The notes beneath the pieces were generated by a model. It was not told the origin of the DNA and searched no databases. It saw nothing but the letters and a program-made list of their open reading frames with translations. A stretch of DNA of 64,000 nucleotides from contig NZ_JALKCG010000001.1 in the NCBI RefSeq assembly GCF_023016525.1, positions 434,001 to 498,000 of the forward strand, given 5' to 3'. The position numbers and the translations under genes are program-made. Shown here in pieces: positions 9,511 to 20,126 of this stretch (positions are counted from its first letter, which is position 1; each line of letters begins with the position of its first letter). The DNA is from Ancylobacter koreensis. GTDB lineage: Bacteria > Pseudomonadota > Alphaproteobacteria > Rhizobiales > Xanthobacteraceae.

Positions 9511-10100
9511 CGGCGGGAGACGGCACCGGACGCCCGCGCCGCCGCCGCCCGCTTCATGCGGAGGAAAAGGCGCTGTGGGATCATGTCACGCGCTCGATCC
9601 GGCCGCTGCAGCCGCTGCCGCGCCTCGCCGAAGCGGCGGAGCCGCCGCCCGAACCCGCCCCGCCCGAGGCGGAGAAGCCCAAGCCCGCTCGCCCGCTCGC
9701 CGCGCCTCCCGCGCCGAAGCCGCGTCCCGGCCCGCCGGCGCTGGCGCCGCTGGAGCCGAAGCTGCGTCGCCGGCTCTCGCGCGGCGCCGAGGTGGATGCG
9801 CGGCTCGACCTGCACGGGCTGACGCAGGCCGCGGCGCATGGCCGGCTTATCGCTTTCCTGCGCGGGGCGCAGGGGGCGGGGCACTCGCTGGTGCTCGTCA
9901 TCACCGGCAAAGGCGGCGAGGGCATGCAGGTGCTGGCGGGCGAAGGCGGGCGCGGCGTGCTGCGGCGGCTGGTGCCGCAATGGCTGGCGGCGCCGGAACT
10001 GCGGGCCGTCGTGGTCGGCTTCGAGACCGCCGGGCGCGGCCATGGCGGGGAGGGCGCGCTCTATGTGCGGGTGCGCCGCGTGCGCGAGGGGCGGCCATGA
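9507..10100 (+). CDS. Smr/MutS2-domain protein
   Basis: The 197-residue protein has a long Pro/Ala/Glu-rich low-complexity N-terminal half (to about residue 85) and a C-terminal Smr domain. The domain motifs are ARLDLHGLTQ, VLVITGKGGEG and the end motif GALYVRVRRVR. Smr domains bind or nick nucleic acid; in rhizobial genomes this stand-alone form regularly sits between mltA and an XRE regulator. The exact substrate is unknown. It starts at ATG 9507 inside the mltA stop and ends overlapping the next start by four bases. Confidence 0.9.
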   Translation: MTAGDGTGRPRRRRPLHAEEKALWDHVTRSIRPLQPLPRLAEAAEPPPEPAPPEAEKPKPARPLAAPPAPKPRPGPPALAPLEPKLRRRLSRGAEVDARLDLHGLTQAAAHGRLIAFLRGAQGAGHSLVLVITGKGGEGMQVLAGEGGRGVLRRLVPQWLAAPELRAVVVGFETAGRGHGGEGALYVRVRRVREGRP

Positions 10101-10462
10101 CCCCCTTCGGCCGCCGCATGCGCGAGATGCGCGCCGAGCGCGGTGTGACGCTGTCGCAGATGGCCGAGCAGATCGGCGTCTCCGCCGCCTATCTCTCGGC
10201 GCTGGAGCACGGCAAGCGCGGCCAGCCCACCTTCATGCTGCTCCAGCGCATCATGGCCTATTTCAACGTGATCTGGGACGAGGCGGAGGCGCTGCGCCTG
10301 CTGGCGGAAATCTCCGACCCGCGCGTCGTGGTCGACACGTCGGGCCTCTCGCCGGAAGCGACCGAGCTCGCCAATTTGCTGGCCCGCGAGATCGGAACCC
10401 TGCCGCCCGAGGCGGTGGCCGAGCTGCTCGGCCGGCTCAAGATCCTCCGCCGGCCGGGCTGA
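10097..10462 (+). CDS. XRE-family helix-turn-helix transcriptional regulator
   Basis: This 121-residue DNA-binding protein has a Cro/CI-type HTH at about residues 6-60 (RRMREMRAERGVTLSQMAEQIGV, then SAAYLSALEHGKRG). A helical C-terminal region (EATELANLLAREIGTLPPEAVAELLGRL) probably mediates dimerisation. ATG 10097 overlaps the smr stop. It closes the Tim44-mltA-smr-xre operon. Its targets cannot be deduced. Confidence 0.9.
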   Translation: MTPFGRRMREMRAERGVTLSQMAEQIGVSAAYLSALEHGKRGQPTFMLLQRIMAYFNVIWDEAEALRLLAEISDPRVVVDTSGLSPEATELANLLAREIGTLPPEAVAELLGRLKILRRPG

Positions 10463-10500
10463 GGCAGGGCGCTGAAGGATCGGTACTGCCGATCACAGAC

Positions 10501-10593
10501 CGTCATGGCCGGGCTTGGCCCGGCCATCCATGTCTTTCGCGGGTGCCGGTGAGAATGAAGACGTGGATCCCCGGGTCGAGCCCGGGGATGACG
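10501..10593. repeat. Bipartite palindromic intergenic repeat, copy A
   Basis: Two inverted repeats, GGCCGGGCTTGGCCCGGCC and CCCCGGGTCGAGCCCGGGG, are separated by about 40 bases. The unit is bounded by CGTCATGG on the left and GGATGACG on the right. Copy B at 24675-24768 has the same plan and near-identical palindromes. It lies between the convergent xre and hslU genes, where the hairpins may also limit read-through on both strands. Confidence 0.75.
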
Positions 10594-10678
10594 GCATGCC
10601 GGCCAGGATGGCGGCCGTCCGGTCTTCCCGCGTTTCACGTGAAACCGTCAGCCGGCTCAGAATCGTTACGGAGCCGAT

Positions 10679-11989
<1,311 letters not shown>

Positions 11990-12012
11990 CGGAACGGTCT
12001 TCTGGTTTGAGC

Positions 12013-12115
12013 CGTCATCCCGGCCGGAGCCCGAAGGGCGCAGAGCCGGGATCGTCTGAAGGGAAAGAGCATCACGCGGTCCCGGCTCGGCCCTGCGGCC
12101 CGTCCGGGACGACGG
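12013..12115. repeat. Bipartite palindromic intergenic repeat, second family
   Basis: This sits in the 136-bp hslV-hslU gap. It has arms ATCCCGGCCGGAGC...GAGCCGGGAT and GTCCCGGCTC...CGTCCGGGAC. The ends CGTCAT and GACG resemble those of the copies at 10501 and 24675, but the palindrome cores differ, so it is a related architecture and not a third copy. Confidence 0.55.
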
Positions 12116-12125
12116 AGAGCGGAGC

Positions 12126-12671
12126 CTAGCCGATGGTTTCCACCACGACGTTCTGGTTGGTGTAGATGCAGATGTCGGCGGCGATGGAGAGGCTTTTGCG
12201 CACGATGGCCTCGGGCTCCTGCCCGCTGTCGGCGAGCGCGCGGGCGGCCGCCAGCGCATAGCCGCCGCCCGAACCGATGGCGGCAATGCCGGCCTCCGGC
12301 TCCAGCACGTCGCCGGTGCCGGTGAGCACCAGCGTGACGTTGGCGTCGGCAACGATCATCATCGCCTCCAGCCGGCGCAGATAGCGGTCGGTGCGCCAGT
12401 CCTTGGCAAGCTCGACAGCGGCGCGCTGGAGCTGGCCGGGATACTGCTCCAGCTTCGCCTCCAGCCGCTCGAACAAAGTGAAGGCGTCGGCGGTCGCGCC
12501 GGCGAAGCCGCCGATCACGTCGCCCTTGCCGAGCCGGCGCACCTTGCGCGCGTTCGACTTCATCACCGTGTTGCCGAGCGTCACCTGCCCGTCGCCGCCG
12601 ATGGCGACGCGCCCGCCGGAGCGGACGGAGACGATGGTGGTGCCGTAGATCGTATCGGGGGAATGGCTCAT
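12126..12671 (-). CDS. hslV: ATP-dependent protease peptidase subunit HslV
   Basis: HslV is the threonine peptidase of HslUV. The 181-residue product begins [10 protein letters not shown] before [10 protein letters not shown]. The mature N-terminal Thr of the family aligns with the TT pair at residues 11-12, so the first 10 or so residues are probably removed. [17 protein letters not shown] and the conserved [15 protein letters not shown] are present. ATG 12671 is chosen by homology; the larger open frame upstream is antisense to the sulfotransferase. It is the first gene of hslV-hslU. Confidence 0.96.
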   Translation of the reverse strand: MSHSPDTIYGTTIVSVRSGGRVAIGGDGQVTLGNTVMKSNARKVRRLGKGDVIGGFAGATADAFTLFERLEAKLEQYPGQLQRAAVELAKDWRTDRYLRRLEAMMIVADANVTLVLTGTGDVLEPEAGIAAIGSGGGYALAAARALADSGQEPEAIVRKSLSIAADICIYTNQNVVVETIG

Positions 12672-12778
12672 GCGGGCTCTGATGTCGGGGCGATGAGGCT
12701 CGGAACGTTCGAGAGCGTTACTTAATCCCTCCCCGCCCCAGCGCAACCGAGCCGGCCCCGCCGAACCTGCGCGCGCCC

Positions 12779-13531
12779 TCAGGCGGGGCGCGATTCCGGG
12801 TAGTAGCGCTCCATCAGCGGGGTGAACTGCGCCCACACATACTCCACGACGGCCGGCGGCAGTTCGGCGCGCCAACCCTCGGCATCGCCCGAGCGGTAAT
12901 GCGACGATTCGTTCACCTCGCCGACCCGATGCCCGGCGATCGCCTCGAAGCTGAACTCGTCGGCGGCCGGCAGGGTCAGATCGTCGCCCAGGCGCTCGCC
13001 CAGCAGCTTCAGGAAGCCGGGTATGTCCTTCACCATGTCCTCCATGCGCACCGTCGTGATGCGCGGATCGTCGAAGTTCCAGCTCCGCAGCCCGTGCAGG
13101 GGGCCAGGCGTATCGGGATAGAACTCGGCGGATTCGAGGAAAGCGAGGGTCAGCAGCATGCCGGTCGTCTTGTCGACCGACTGAAGAAGCGTCCGCTGCT
13201 TCTCCAGCACCTCCCAGCCATCGGTCGGGTGCGTCTTGCGGTGGGAGAAATAGGCTGAGGAGATGATGCTCAGCGGGTTGCGGATGATGTGGATCGAGGG
13301 CACGTCGAGATGCGGCGCGATGGTGGGATAAATCGCGTTGATCAGCAGCGAGATGTGATGCCTGCGCGAGGGAAGCGCCGAGCCGTGGTGCAGCGACACG
13401 TATTTGAGGCTGTTCTGTCGGGCGACACGGTCGACGAGGCCGAGAAGCCATGTGCTCGCGCATTTATGGTGCGTGAGAAGATTGATGCGGTGTTTCCGCA
13501 CCAGGAGATCGTACTTCGTACGCAATCCCAT
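12779..13531 (-). CDS. Putative sulfotransferase
   Basis: The 250-residue protein fits the PAPS-dependent sulfotransferase fold. The 5'-phosphosulfate-binding loop is represented by [12 protein letters not shown] (residues 18-29). The 3'-phosphate-binding segment is represented by [17 protein letters not shown] (near residues 81-97; an R-N-P-x5-S version of R-D-P-x5-S). A late [21 protein letters not shown] resembles the C-terminal nucleotide-binding G-x-x-G-D-W loop. The acceptor is unknown. It sits alone between hslV and hisB, genes usually close neighbours in this order, and its 5' end and upstream bases (13440-13640) are less GC-rich than the surroundings, which suggests acquisition. Function is inferred from motifs only. 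Confidence 0.75.
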   Translation of the reverse strand: MGLRTKYDLLVRKHRINLLTHHKCASTWLLGLVDRVARQNSLKYVSLHHGSALPSRRHHISLLINAIYPTIAPHLDVPSIHIIRNPLSIISSAYFSHRKTHPTDGWEVLEKQRTLLQSVDKTTGMLLTLAFLESAEFYPDTPGPLHGLRSWNFDDPRITTVRMEDMVKDIPGFLKLLGERLGDDLTLPAADEFSFEAIAGHRVGEVNESSHYRSGDAEGWRAELPPAVVEYVWAQFTPLMERYYPESRPA

Positions 13532-13661
13532 AATACCACGAGCTCCCGGCCGGCTTCTCTATTTTACGATTGTTCTAAGTGATTCGGCGAGCCTCCTACA
13601 GCGATATGGCATCGCAACAGGTTAGCTGCTAAGACGCGCGCTCTTCCGGGAGCCTCTCGCC

Positions 13662-14255
13662 ATGCGCACGGCCAGCATCACCCGCGCCACCAAGGAAACG
13701 CAGATCCGCCTCGCCATCGATCTCGACGGCACGGGAAAGGCGACGATTGCGACCGGGGTCGGTTTCTTCGATCACATGCTGGACCTGCTTGCCCGCCATT
13801 CGCGGATCGACATGGAGATCGAGGCGAAGGGCGACCTGCACATCGATTTCCACCACACGGTGGAGGATGTCGGCATCGCGCTCGGCCAGGCGGTGAAGAC
13901 GGCGCTGGGCGACATGCGCGGCGTCACCCGCTATGCGAGCCTCCATTTGCCGATGGACGAGACGCTGACCCGCGTCGCGCTCGACATTTCCGGCCGGCCG
14001 TTCCTCGTCTTCCGCACCGAATTCGCCGCGCCCAAGATCGGCGCGTTCGACACCGAGCTGGTGCGCGAATTCTTCCAGGCCTTTGCGATCAACGCAGGGC
14101 TGACCCTGCATGTCGAGACGCTGTACGGCGTCAACGCGCACCATATAGCGGAGAGCTGCTTCAAGGGGCTCGCCCGCGCGCTGCGCGCGGCGGTGGCGAT
14201 CGATCCGGCGGCGGCGGGCGAAATTCCCTCCACCAAGGGCAGCCTTGGTGGCTGA
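13662..14255 (+). CDS. hisB: Imidazoleglycerol-phosphate dehydratase
   Basis: HisB converts imidazole glycerol phosphate to imidazole acetol phosphate in histidine synthesis. The 197-residue monofunctional form has all the metal-binding motifs: [28 protein letters not shown] near residue 66 and the later [18 protein letters not shown]. It is preceded by GGGAG 13 bases before ATG 13662. It opens a compact histidine operon hisB-DUF2628-hisH-hisA-hisF-hisE in which every later junction overlaps or nearly does. Confidence 0.97.
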   Translation: MRTASITRATKETQIRLAIDLDGTGKATIATGVGFFDHMLDLLARHSRIDMEIEAKGDLHIDFHHTVEDVGIALGQAVKTALGDMRGVTRYASLHLPMDETLTRVALDISGRPFLVFRTEFAAPKIGAFDTELVREFFQAFAINAGLTLHVETLYGVNAHHIAESCFKGLARALRAAVAIDPAAAGEIPSTKGSLGG

Positions 14256-14285
14256 TTCCAGCGGCTGAGAGCGGACGGGAACGAC

Positions 14286-14780
14286 ATGGCGGTCTGGACG
14301 GTCTTCGAGCCCCCGGGGGCGGACGAGGCGGCTACCACGCTTCGCTGGGCCGAGGGCTTCGTCTTCGTGCCCGAGCGGACGGCATGGAGCGCGCTTCTGC
14401 TCGCCCCGCTTGTGCTGCTGCGCCACCGGCTGTGGGCGGCGTTCATCGTCTACGCGCTCGTTCAGGCGGGGGTGGCCGCTGCCGTCTTCGCGCTCGATCT
14501 CGGCTCCAGCGCGCTTGCGCTGCTGCTCGTCGCCAATCTCGCGGTGGCGGTGCAGCTTGCCGGGCTGCGCTCCGCCAAGCTTGCCGCGCGCGGCTATGAG
14601 GAGGCCGGCACCGTGGTCGCGCCGCGTCTCGACGCCGCCGAGCAGCGTTATTTCGATGCCCGGCTCGCGGCCCCCCGCAGTACGGCATCGACCCACTCCA
14701 CCGTCCGCGCGACAGGGTCCTATCCGCTGCGCCGAGCGGAGCCCGCCGTGCTCGGCCTGTTCCCGGAGGCCGGAAGATGA
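14286..14780 (+). CDS. DUF2628 membrane protein in the his operon
   Basis: This 164-residue protein begins [11 protein letters not shown] and contains two to three hydrophobic stretches (about residues 38-50, 54-75 and 78-95) followed by a polar tail. [25 protein letters not shown] is typical of the DUF2628 family, which is regularly found between hisB and hisH in Hyphomicrobiales. No enzymatic motif is visible and the role in, or independence from, histidine synthesis is unknown. Its stop overlaps the hisH ATG by four bases. Confidence 0.85.
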   Translation: MAVWTVFEPPGADEAATTLRWAEGFVFVPERTAWSALLLAPLVLLRHRLWAAFIVYALVQAGVAAAVFALDLGSSALALLLVANLAVAVQLAGLRSAKLAARGYEEAGTVVAPRLDAAEQRYFDARLAAPRSTASTHSTVRATGSYPLRRAEPAVLGLFPEAGR

Positions 14781-15439
14781 TGCCGCCCGCCCCCGTCGCC
14801 CTCATCGACTACGGCTCCGGCAACCTGCACTCGGCGGGCAAGGCGCTGGAGCGCGCCGCCCGCGAGAGCGGCAGCGGCAAGACCGTGCTCGTGACCGCCG
14901 ACCCCGAAGTGGTGCGCCGTGCCGACCGCATCGTGCTGCCCGGCGTCGGCGCTTATGCCGACTGTCGGCGCGGGCTCGACGCCGTGCCGGGCATGGTGGA
15001 GGCGCTGACCGAGGCGGTGATCGCGCGCGGCCAGCCCTTTCTCGGCATCTGCGTCGGCCTGCAGCTCATGGCGACGCGCGGGCTGGAGCATGGCGAGACC
15101 GCCGGCCTCGGCTGGATCGCCGGCGACGTGGTGAAGATCGCGCCCTCCGACCCCACGCTGAAGATCCCCCATATGGGCTGGAACGCGCTCGACGTGGCGC
15201 GCGCCCACCCGATCCTCGACGGCATACCGACGGGGCCCGGCGGGCTCGACGCCTATTTCGTCCACTCCTACCATCTCGACGCCGCCCATCCGGACGAAGT
15301 CATCGCGACCAGCGACTATGGCGGCAAGATCACCGCCGTGGTCGGGCGCGACAACCTTGCCGGCACGCAGTTCCATCCCGAGAAGAGCCAGCGCCTCGGC
15401 CTCGCGCTCCTCGCCAATTTCCTGAAGTGGACGCCGTGA
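14777..15439 (+). CDS. hisH: Imidazole glycerol phosphate synthase, glutaminase subunit
   Basis: HisH hydrolyses glutamine and channels ammonia to HisF. The 220-residue class I amidotransferase has the oxyanion region YGSGNLHS, the nucleophile Cys in [11 protein letters not shown] near residue 90, and the His-Glu pair in TQFHPEKSQ near the C-terminus. HMGWN is the HisH-specific segment. ATG 14777 overlaps the DUF2628 stop; the TGA shares bases with the GTG of hisA. Confidence 0.97.
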   Translation: MMPPAPVALIDYGSGNLHSAGKALERAARESGSGKTVLVTADPEVVRRADRIVLPGVGAYADCRRGLDAVPGMVEALTEAVIARGQPFLGICVGLQLMATRGLEHGETAGLGWIAGDVVKIAPSDPTLKIPHMGWNALDVARAHPILDGIPTGPGGLDAYFVHSYHLDAAHPDEVIATSDYGGKITAVVGRDNLAGTQFHPEKSQRLGLALLANFLKWTP

Positions 15440-16170
15440 TCCTTTTTCCCGCCATCGACCTCAAGGAAGGCAAGTGCGTGCGCCTGGTGCAGGGCGACAT
15501 GGCGCGCGCCACCGTCTTCAACCACGATCCCGCCCAGCAGGCCGCGCAGTTCGAGAGCCAGGGTTTCCGCTACCTGCACATCGTCGATCTCGACGGCGCC
15601 TTCGCCGGCAAGCCGGTGAACGCCCATGCGGTGGAGCGCATTCTGGAAGCGGTCGGCATGCCGGTGCAGCTCGGCGGCGGCATACGCGACCTCGCCGGCG
15701 TCGAGGCGTGGCTGGAGAAGGGCATCACCCGCGTCATTCTCGGCACGGCGGCGGTGCGCGACCCGGGCTTCGTGAAGGAAGCGGCGCGCCGCTTTCCGGG
15801 CCGCGTGGCGGTGGGCATCGACGCGCGCGACGGCCGCGTCGCGGTGGAAGGCTGGGCGGAAACCTCGGATCTGGAAGCCGCCGAACTCGCCCGCCGCTTC
15901 GAGGATGCCGGCGTCGCCGCCATCATCTACACCGACATCGCCCGCGACGGCCTGCTCAAGGGCCTCAATCTCGACGCCACCATCGCGCTGGCCGATGCCG
16001 TCTCCATCCCGGTCATCGCCTCGGGCGGGCTCGCCTCGCTCGACGATGTGAAGGCGCTGCTGGAGCCGCGCGCGCAGAAGCTGGAAGGCGCCATCACCGG
16101 CCGGGCGCTCTATGACGGGCGGCTCGATCCCCGCGCCGCGCTGGCGCTGGTGGCGGGGCTGCCGGCATGA
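15436..16170 (+). CDS. hisA: Phosphoribosylformimino-5-aminoimidazole carboxamide ribotide isomerase
   Basis: HisA performs the Amadori isomerisation of ProFAR to PRFAR. The 244-residue TIM barrel starts [17 protein letters not shown] with the catalytic Asp8. The second acid is in [10 protein letters not shown], and the phosphate-binding loops VQLGGGIRD and VIASGGLAS are intact. GTG 15436 overlaps the hisH TGA (GTGA); an in-frame GTG nine bases earlier is less likely. The stop overlaps the hisF ATG by four bases. Confidence 0.96.
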   Translation: MILFPAIDLKEGKCVRLVQGDMARATVFNHDPAQQAAQFESQGFRYLHIVDLDGAFAGKPVNAHAVERILEAVGMPVQLGGGIRDLAGVEAWLEKGITRVILGTAAVRDPGFVKEAARRFPGRVAVGIDARDGRVAVEGWAETSDLEAAELARRFEDAGVAAIIYTDIARDGLLKGLNLDATIALADAVSIPVIASGGLASLDDVKALLEPRAQKLEGAITGRALYDGRLDPRAALALVAGLPA

Positions 16171-16994
16171 AGGACGCATCCGCTCGCGGGGATTCCCGGC
16201 TCAAGGTCCGCGTCATCCCCTGCCTCGACGTCAAGGACGGCCGGGTCGTCAAGGGCGTGAAGTTCGTCGATCTGCGCGATGCCGGCGATCCCGTGGAGGC
16301 GGCCAAGGCCTATGACGCGGCGGGCGCCGATGAGCTTTGCTTCCTCGACATCACCGCCAGCGTCGAGGCCCGCTCCACGCTGATCGACGTGGTGAGCCGC
16401 ACCGCCGAGCAGTGCTTCATGCCGCTCACCGTTGGCGGGGGCGTGCGCACGGTGGAGGACATCCGCACGCTGCTGAACGCGGGCGCCGACAAGGTGTCGA
16501 TCAACACGGCGGCGGTGAACCGGCGGGAGTTCGTGCGCGAGGCGGCCTCGAAGTTCGGCGAGCAATGCATCGTCGTCGCCATCGACGCCAAGAAGGTGTC
16601 GGGCGAGGGCGAGCCCGACCGCTGGGAGATCTTCACCCATGGCGGGCGCAACCGCACCGGCATCGACGCGATCGAATACGCCAAGGAGGTTGTCGCGCTC
16701 GGCGCCGGCGAAATTCTCCTCACTTCGATGGACCGCGACGGCACCGGCGAAGGCTTCGACCTCGCGCTCACCCGTGCCATCTCCGATGCGGTGATCGTGC
16801 CGGTCATCGCCTCGGGCGGCGTGGGCACGCTCGACCATCTCGTCGAGGGCATTCGCGAGGGCGGCGCCACCGCCGTGCTGGCCGCCTCGATCTTCCATTT
16901 CGGCACCTTCACCATCGGCGAGGCCAAGCGGGCCATGGCCGAGGCCGGACTTCCCGTGCGTCTCGGCGGCAGCGATTTCGAGGAGAGGCCCTGA
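16167..16994 (+). CDS. hisF: Imidazole glycerol phosphate synthase, cyclase subunit
   Basis: HisF cyclises PRFAR with ammonia from HisH to imidazole glycerol phosphate plus AICAR. The 275-residue TIM barrel has the catalytic aspartates in [16 protein letters not shown] and [12 protein letters not shown], and the phosphate loops LTVGGGVRT and VIASGGVGT. The first dozen residues ([12 protein letters not shown]) extend beyond the common start, but no better downstream ATG precedes the RVIPCLDV strand. Coupled to hisA (ATGA) and hisE (TGATG). Confidence 0.97.
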   Translation: MKDASARGDSRLKVRVIPCLDVKDGRVVKGVKFVDLRDAGDPVEAAKAYDAAGADELCFLDITASVEARSTLIDVVSRTAEQCFMPLTVGGGVRTVEDIRTLLNAGADKVSINTAAVNRREFVREAASKFGEQCIVVAIDAKKVSGEGEPDRWEIFTHGGRNRTGIDAIEYAKEVVALGAGEILLTSMDRDGTGEGFDLALTRAISDAVIVPVIASGGVGTLDHLVEGIREGGATAVLAASIFHFGTFTIGEAKRAMAEAGLPVRLGGSDFEERP

Positions 16995-17341
16995 TGGCGA
17001 AGGACGCGAAGCCGGACGCGGGCCGCATCGACCTCGACGAGCTCGCCGCCATCGTCGCCCGCCGCGCGGCCGGCGAGGGCGAGGCGTCCTATACCCGTTC
17101 GCTGATCGCCAAGGGCGTCGCCAAATGCGCGCAGAAGCTCGGCGAGGAGGCGGTGGAGACGGCGCTGGCGGCGGTCGGGCCCGATACCAAAGCCGTCGTA
17201 TCGGAGGGCGCCGATCTTCTCTACCATTTCGTCGTGCTGCTCCAGGCGCGCGGCGTGTCGCTGGAAGACATCTATGCGGAACTGGGTCGCCGGACGAGCC
17301 GTTCCGGCCTCGAGGAAAAGGCGTCCCGTCCCAAGGGGTGA
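16994..17341 (+). CDS. hisE: Phosphoribosyl-ATP pyrophosphatase
   Basis: HisE hydrolyses phosphoribosyl-ATP to phosphoribosyl-AMP. The 115-residue all-helical protein has the MazG-like motif set [25 protein letters not shown] and [18 protein letters not shown] with the conserved acidic metal ligands. ATG 16994 shares a base with the hisF stop; the long open frame upstream is an out-of-phase shadow of hisF. It is the last his gene here; hisG, hisI and others are elsewhere. Confidence 0.96.
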   Translation: MAKDAKPDAGRIDLDELAAIVARRAAGEGEASYTRSLIAKGVAKCAQKLGEEAVETALAAVGPDTKAVVSEGADLLYHFVVLLQARGVSLEDIYAELGRRTSRSGLEEKASRPKG

Positions 17342-17461
17342 GGACGAAGCGGGTCGTCATCCGGTCTCATGGCCGGGCGGTATCACCGACGGCCGAAAAG
17401 TGGTATACGGTCGACCAACGCCGGGCGCCCATAATGTCCAGGCGAGCCGGGAAACGCTGCC

Positions 17462-18421
17462 ATGGAACTGAAGCTCGACCGCGTGGGGCTGTCGCCCTTC
17501 CGCAATTTCAGCCGCGCCGAATGGGCCGCGCTGCGCGCCGACACGCCCCAGCCCCTCAAGCCGGAGGAAATCCAGCGCTTGCAGGGCCTGAACGACCGGC
17601 TGTCGCTGCCGGAAATCGAGGAAATCTACCTGCCCCTCTCGCGCCTGCTGTCGATCTATGTCGGCGCGACGCAGAAGCTGTTCCGGGCGATGGAGAAGTT
17701 CCTCGGCCCCGAGCAGGACGGCAAGATGCCCTACATCATCGGCGTCGCCGGCTCGGTGGCGGTGGGCAAGTCCACCACCTCGCGCGTGCTGCAGGCGTTG
17801 CTCGGGCGCTGGCCGAACACGCCCAAGGTGGCGCTGGTGACGACGGACGGCTTCCTGCTGCCCAACGCCGTGCTGGAGCAGGAAGGGCTGATGGGCCGCA
17901 AGGGTTTTCCCGAGAGCTACGACCTGCCGGCGCTGCTGCACTTCCTGACCGACATCAAGGCCGGGCGCCGGCCGGTGCGCGCGCCGGTCTACAGCCATTT
18001 CAACTATGACGTGACGCCGAACGCCTCGGTCGAGGTCGACCAGCCCGACATCCTCATCGTCGAGGGGCTGAACGTGCTGCAGACCAGCCGCCCGCCCAAG
18101 GACGGCCAGGGCATTCCCTTCGTCTCCGACTTCTTCGACTTCAAGATCTATATCGACGCCGACGAGGCGATCCTCGAGCGCTGGTATGTCCAGCGCTTCA
18201 TGCGGCTGCGCGAGACCGCCTTCCGCGACCCGAAGGCCTATTTCCACCGCTATTCCAGCCTCTCCGACGCCGAGGCCGACGCCACGGCGCGCTCGATCTG
18301 GCGCTCGATCAACCTCGTCAACCTCACCGAGAACATCCTGCCCACCCGCCAGCGCGCCGACCTCATATTGCGCAAGGGCGGCGACCACGAGATCGAAGCG
18401 GTCTCGCTGCGCAAGCTCTGA
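17462..18421 (+). CDS. coaA: Pantothenate kinase, type I
   Basis: CoaA phosphorylates pantothenate, the first committed and usually CoA-inhibited step of CoA synthesis. The product is 319 residues. The start [21 protein letters not shown] is followed by the P-loop [12 protein letters not shown] near residue 94, the catalytic [19 protein letters not shown] and the C-terminal [19 protein letters not shown]. It lies 120 bp after hisE, a frequent neighbour in this order, and probably has its own promoter in that gap. Confidence 0.97.
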   Translation: MELKLDRVGLSPFRNFSRAEWAALRADTPQPLKPEEIQRLQGLNDRLSLPEIEEIYLPLSRLLSIYVGATQKLFRAMEKFLGPEQDGKMPYIIGVAGSVAVGKSTTSRVLQALLGRWPNTPKVALVTTDGFLLPNAVLEQEGLMGRKGFPESYDLPALLHFLTDIKAGRRPVRAPVYSHFNYDVTPNASVEVDQPDILIVEGLNVLQTSRPPKDGQGIPFVSDFFDFKIYIDADEAILERWYVQRFMRLRETAFRDPKAYFHRYSSLSDAEADATARSIWRSINLVNLTENILPTRQRADLILRKGGDHEIEAVSLRKL

Positions 18422-18434
18422 CGGCGTCAGCGGC

Positions 18435-19076
18435 ATGAGCGCCCCCGTCGAGATCGTGCCCGGCTGCCTCTACTGGCCCGGCTGGCTGGACAGGGCGGGG
18501 CAGGAGGCGCTGGCGGAGGAGCTGCGCGTAGTGCTGGCGCGGGCGCCGCTCTTCGCCCCGCGCATGCCGCGCACCGGCAAGCCCTTCTCGGTGCGGATGT
18601 CCAATTGCGGGCCGCTCGGCTGGGTGTCGGATAGCGACGGCTATCGCTACCAGCCGACCCATCCCGAGACCGGCGAGCCGTGGCCCGCCATGCCGGACGT
18701 GCTGCTGAAGGCGTGGGACGCCCTCGCCGGCGCGTCGCTCGCTCCCGAGGCCTGCCTCATCAACTGGTACGGGCCCGGCGCGCGCATGGGGCTGCATCAG
18801 GACCGCGACGAGGAGGAGTTTTCCGCGCCCGTCCTTTCGCTGTCGCTGGGCGACACGGCCCTGTTCCGCATCGGCGGCACGGCGCGCAAGGACCCGACGC
18901 GCTCGGTCCGTCTCGCCTCCGGCGACGCGCTGCTGCTGTCGGGCCCGGCGCGGCTCGCCTTCCACGGCATCGACCGCATCCTGCCCGATACGTCGACGCT
19001 GTTGCGCCAGCCGGGGCGGATCAATCTGACGTTACGCCGGGTGCGTCCGGGCGGCGCCAGCGAAATTCCGCCTTGA
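18435..19076 (+). CDS. alkB: Alpha-ketoglutarate-dependent dioxygenase AlkB
   Basis: AlkB oxidatively removes alkyl groups (1-methyladenine, 3-methylcytosine) from DNA or RNA, using Fe(II) and 2-oxoglutarate. The 213-residue product keeps the iron triad His121-x-Asp123 (GLHQDRDE) and His177 (LAFHGIDR), and the 2-oxoglutarate arginines in GRINLTLRRV (Arg195 and Arg201). RMSNCGPLGWVSD matches the nucleotide-recognition lid. ATG 18435 is 14 bp after coaA; the frame upstream of it lies inside coaA. No Ada-type regulator is adjacent. Confidence 0.93.
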   Translation: MSAPVEIVPGCLYWPGWLDRAGQEALAEELRVVLARAPLFAPRMPRTGKPFSVRMSNCGPLGWVSDSDGYRYQPTHPETGEPWPAMPDVLLKAWDALAGASLAPEACLINWYGPGARMGLHQDRDEEEFSAPVLSLSLGDTALFRIGGTARKDPTRSVRLASGDALLLSGPARLAFHGIDRILPDTSTLLRQPGRINLTLRRVRPGGASEIPP

Positions 19077-19128
19077 TGGCCCCGCAGAAAAGGCCAAGTT
19101 GCGGTTTGTGAAACCTGAAGGATTGCGA

Positions 19129-20073
19129 ATGCGCCGTTTGCTGCCCGTTGCCTTTGCCGCCCTGTCGCTCTCGCTGATGCCGCTTCCCGCCGCCGCGCAG
19201 GCCGTGTTCCCCGGCCAGGGCACGATCGGTCTCGTGCCCCCGCCGGGAATGGAGGAGATTCCGGGCGTTCCCGGTTTCCAGGACCGTTCCACCCGCGCCT
19301 CCATCCTCGTGCGCGAAATGCCCAAGCCCGCCTATCAGGAGATCGTTTCCACCTATGCGCCGGAGGAGCTGCAGAGCCAGGGCGTGACGGTGGAGGAGCG
19401 GCGCGACATCGATCTCGCCGACGGCGTCAAGGCGATCGTGCTCAAGGGCTACCAGACGGTGGGCGCCGCAGCGCTGAAAAAGTGGATTCTCATTGCCGGC
19501 GGCAAGGAGCAGACCGGCATGGTGACGGTGCAGTTCCCCGAGGCGGCCTCCAGCCGCTATCCCGACGCGACCGTCGAGGCCGCGCTGCGCAGCGTCGTCT
19601 TCCGCGCCCCGCCCACCACGCAGGAGCTGCTGGCCCGCCTGCCCTTCCAGCTTGAGGAGCTGGAGGGCTACCGTGTGCTCAAGGTGCTCGGCGCCAGCGC
19701 CGTGCTGCTCACCCGCTCGGACTCCGGCAAGCCGGAGCTGGGCGACGACCCCTTCTTCATCGTCGCCGCCGCGCAGGGCGAGATTCGCGAGGACGACCGC
19801 GAGAGCATCGCCAAGCGCGCCATCGCCTCGGTGCCGGGCATCAAGGAGCTGCGCGTCGACCGCGGCGGCCCGCTGCGCATCGGTGGCCAGCCGGGCTTCG
19901 AGCTGGTCGGCAGCGCGGTGGACGCGCGTTCGGACAAGCCGGTGAAGGTGGTGCAGTGGCTGCGCTTCGGGCGCACCGGCTATCTGCGCATGGTCGGCGT
20001 GGCGCCGGCGGACAGCTTCGAGGCCGAGTTCGGCCCGATGCGCGGCCTGCGCGACGGCATCGAACTGCGCTGA
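19129..20073 (+). CDS. Secreted protein of unknown function
   Basis: The 314-residue product has a classical signal peptide: MRRLLPVAFAALSLSLMPL followed by PAAAQA, with cleavage expected after AAAQA. No catalytic motif is recognised. The mature part is a soluble alpha/beta-type sequence with two similar-looking halves around VPGIKELRVDRGGPLRIGGQPGFELVG. ATG 19129 is preferred over an in-frame upstream start at 19099 because AAGGA precedes it and the signal peptide then begins with two arginines. It is followed directly by a strong terminator. Confidence 0.75.
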   Translation: MRRLLPVAFAALSLSLMPLPAAAQAVFPGQGTIGLVPPPGMEEIPGVPGFQDRSTRASILVREMPKPAYQEIVSTYAPEELQSQGVTVEERRDIDLADGVKAIVLKGYQTVGAAALKKWILIAGGKEQTGMVTVQFPEAASSRYPDATVEAALRSVVFRAPPTTQELLARLPFQLEELEGYRVLKVLGASAVLLTRSDSGKPELGDDPFFIVAAAQGEIREDDRESIAKRAIASVPGIKELRVDRGGPLRIGGQPGFELVGSAVDARSDKPVKVVQWLRFGRTGYLRMVGVAPADSFEAEFGPMRGLRDGIELR

Positions 20074-20087
20074 GCCATCGAAGCTTT

Positions 20088-20115
20088 CCGGCGGAGGTCT
20101 CCTCCGCCGGCTTTT
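20088..20115 (+). terminator. Rho-independent terminator after the secreted-protein gene
   Basis: A perfect 10-bp stem CCGGCGGAGG/CCTCCGCCGG with a 3-base loop (TCT) is followed by CTTTT. It lies 15 bp after the stop at 20073 and before the convergent grpE end, so it separates the two units. Confidence 0.85.
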
Positions 20116-20126
20116 GGTCGCGAGCC

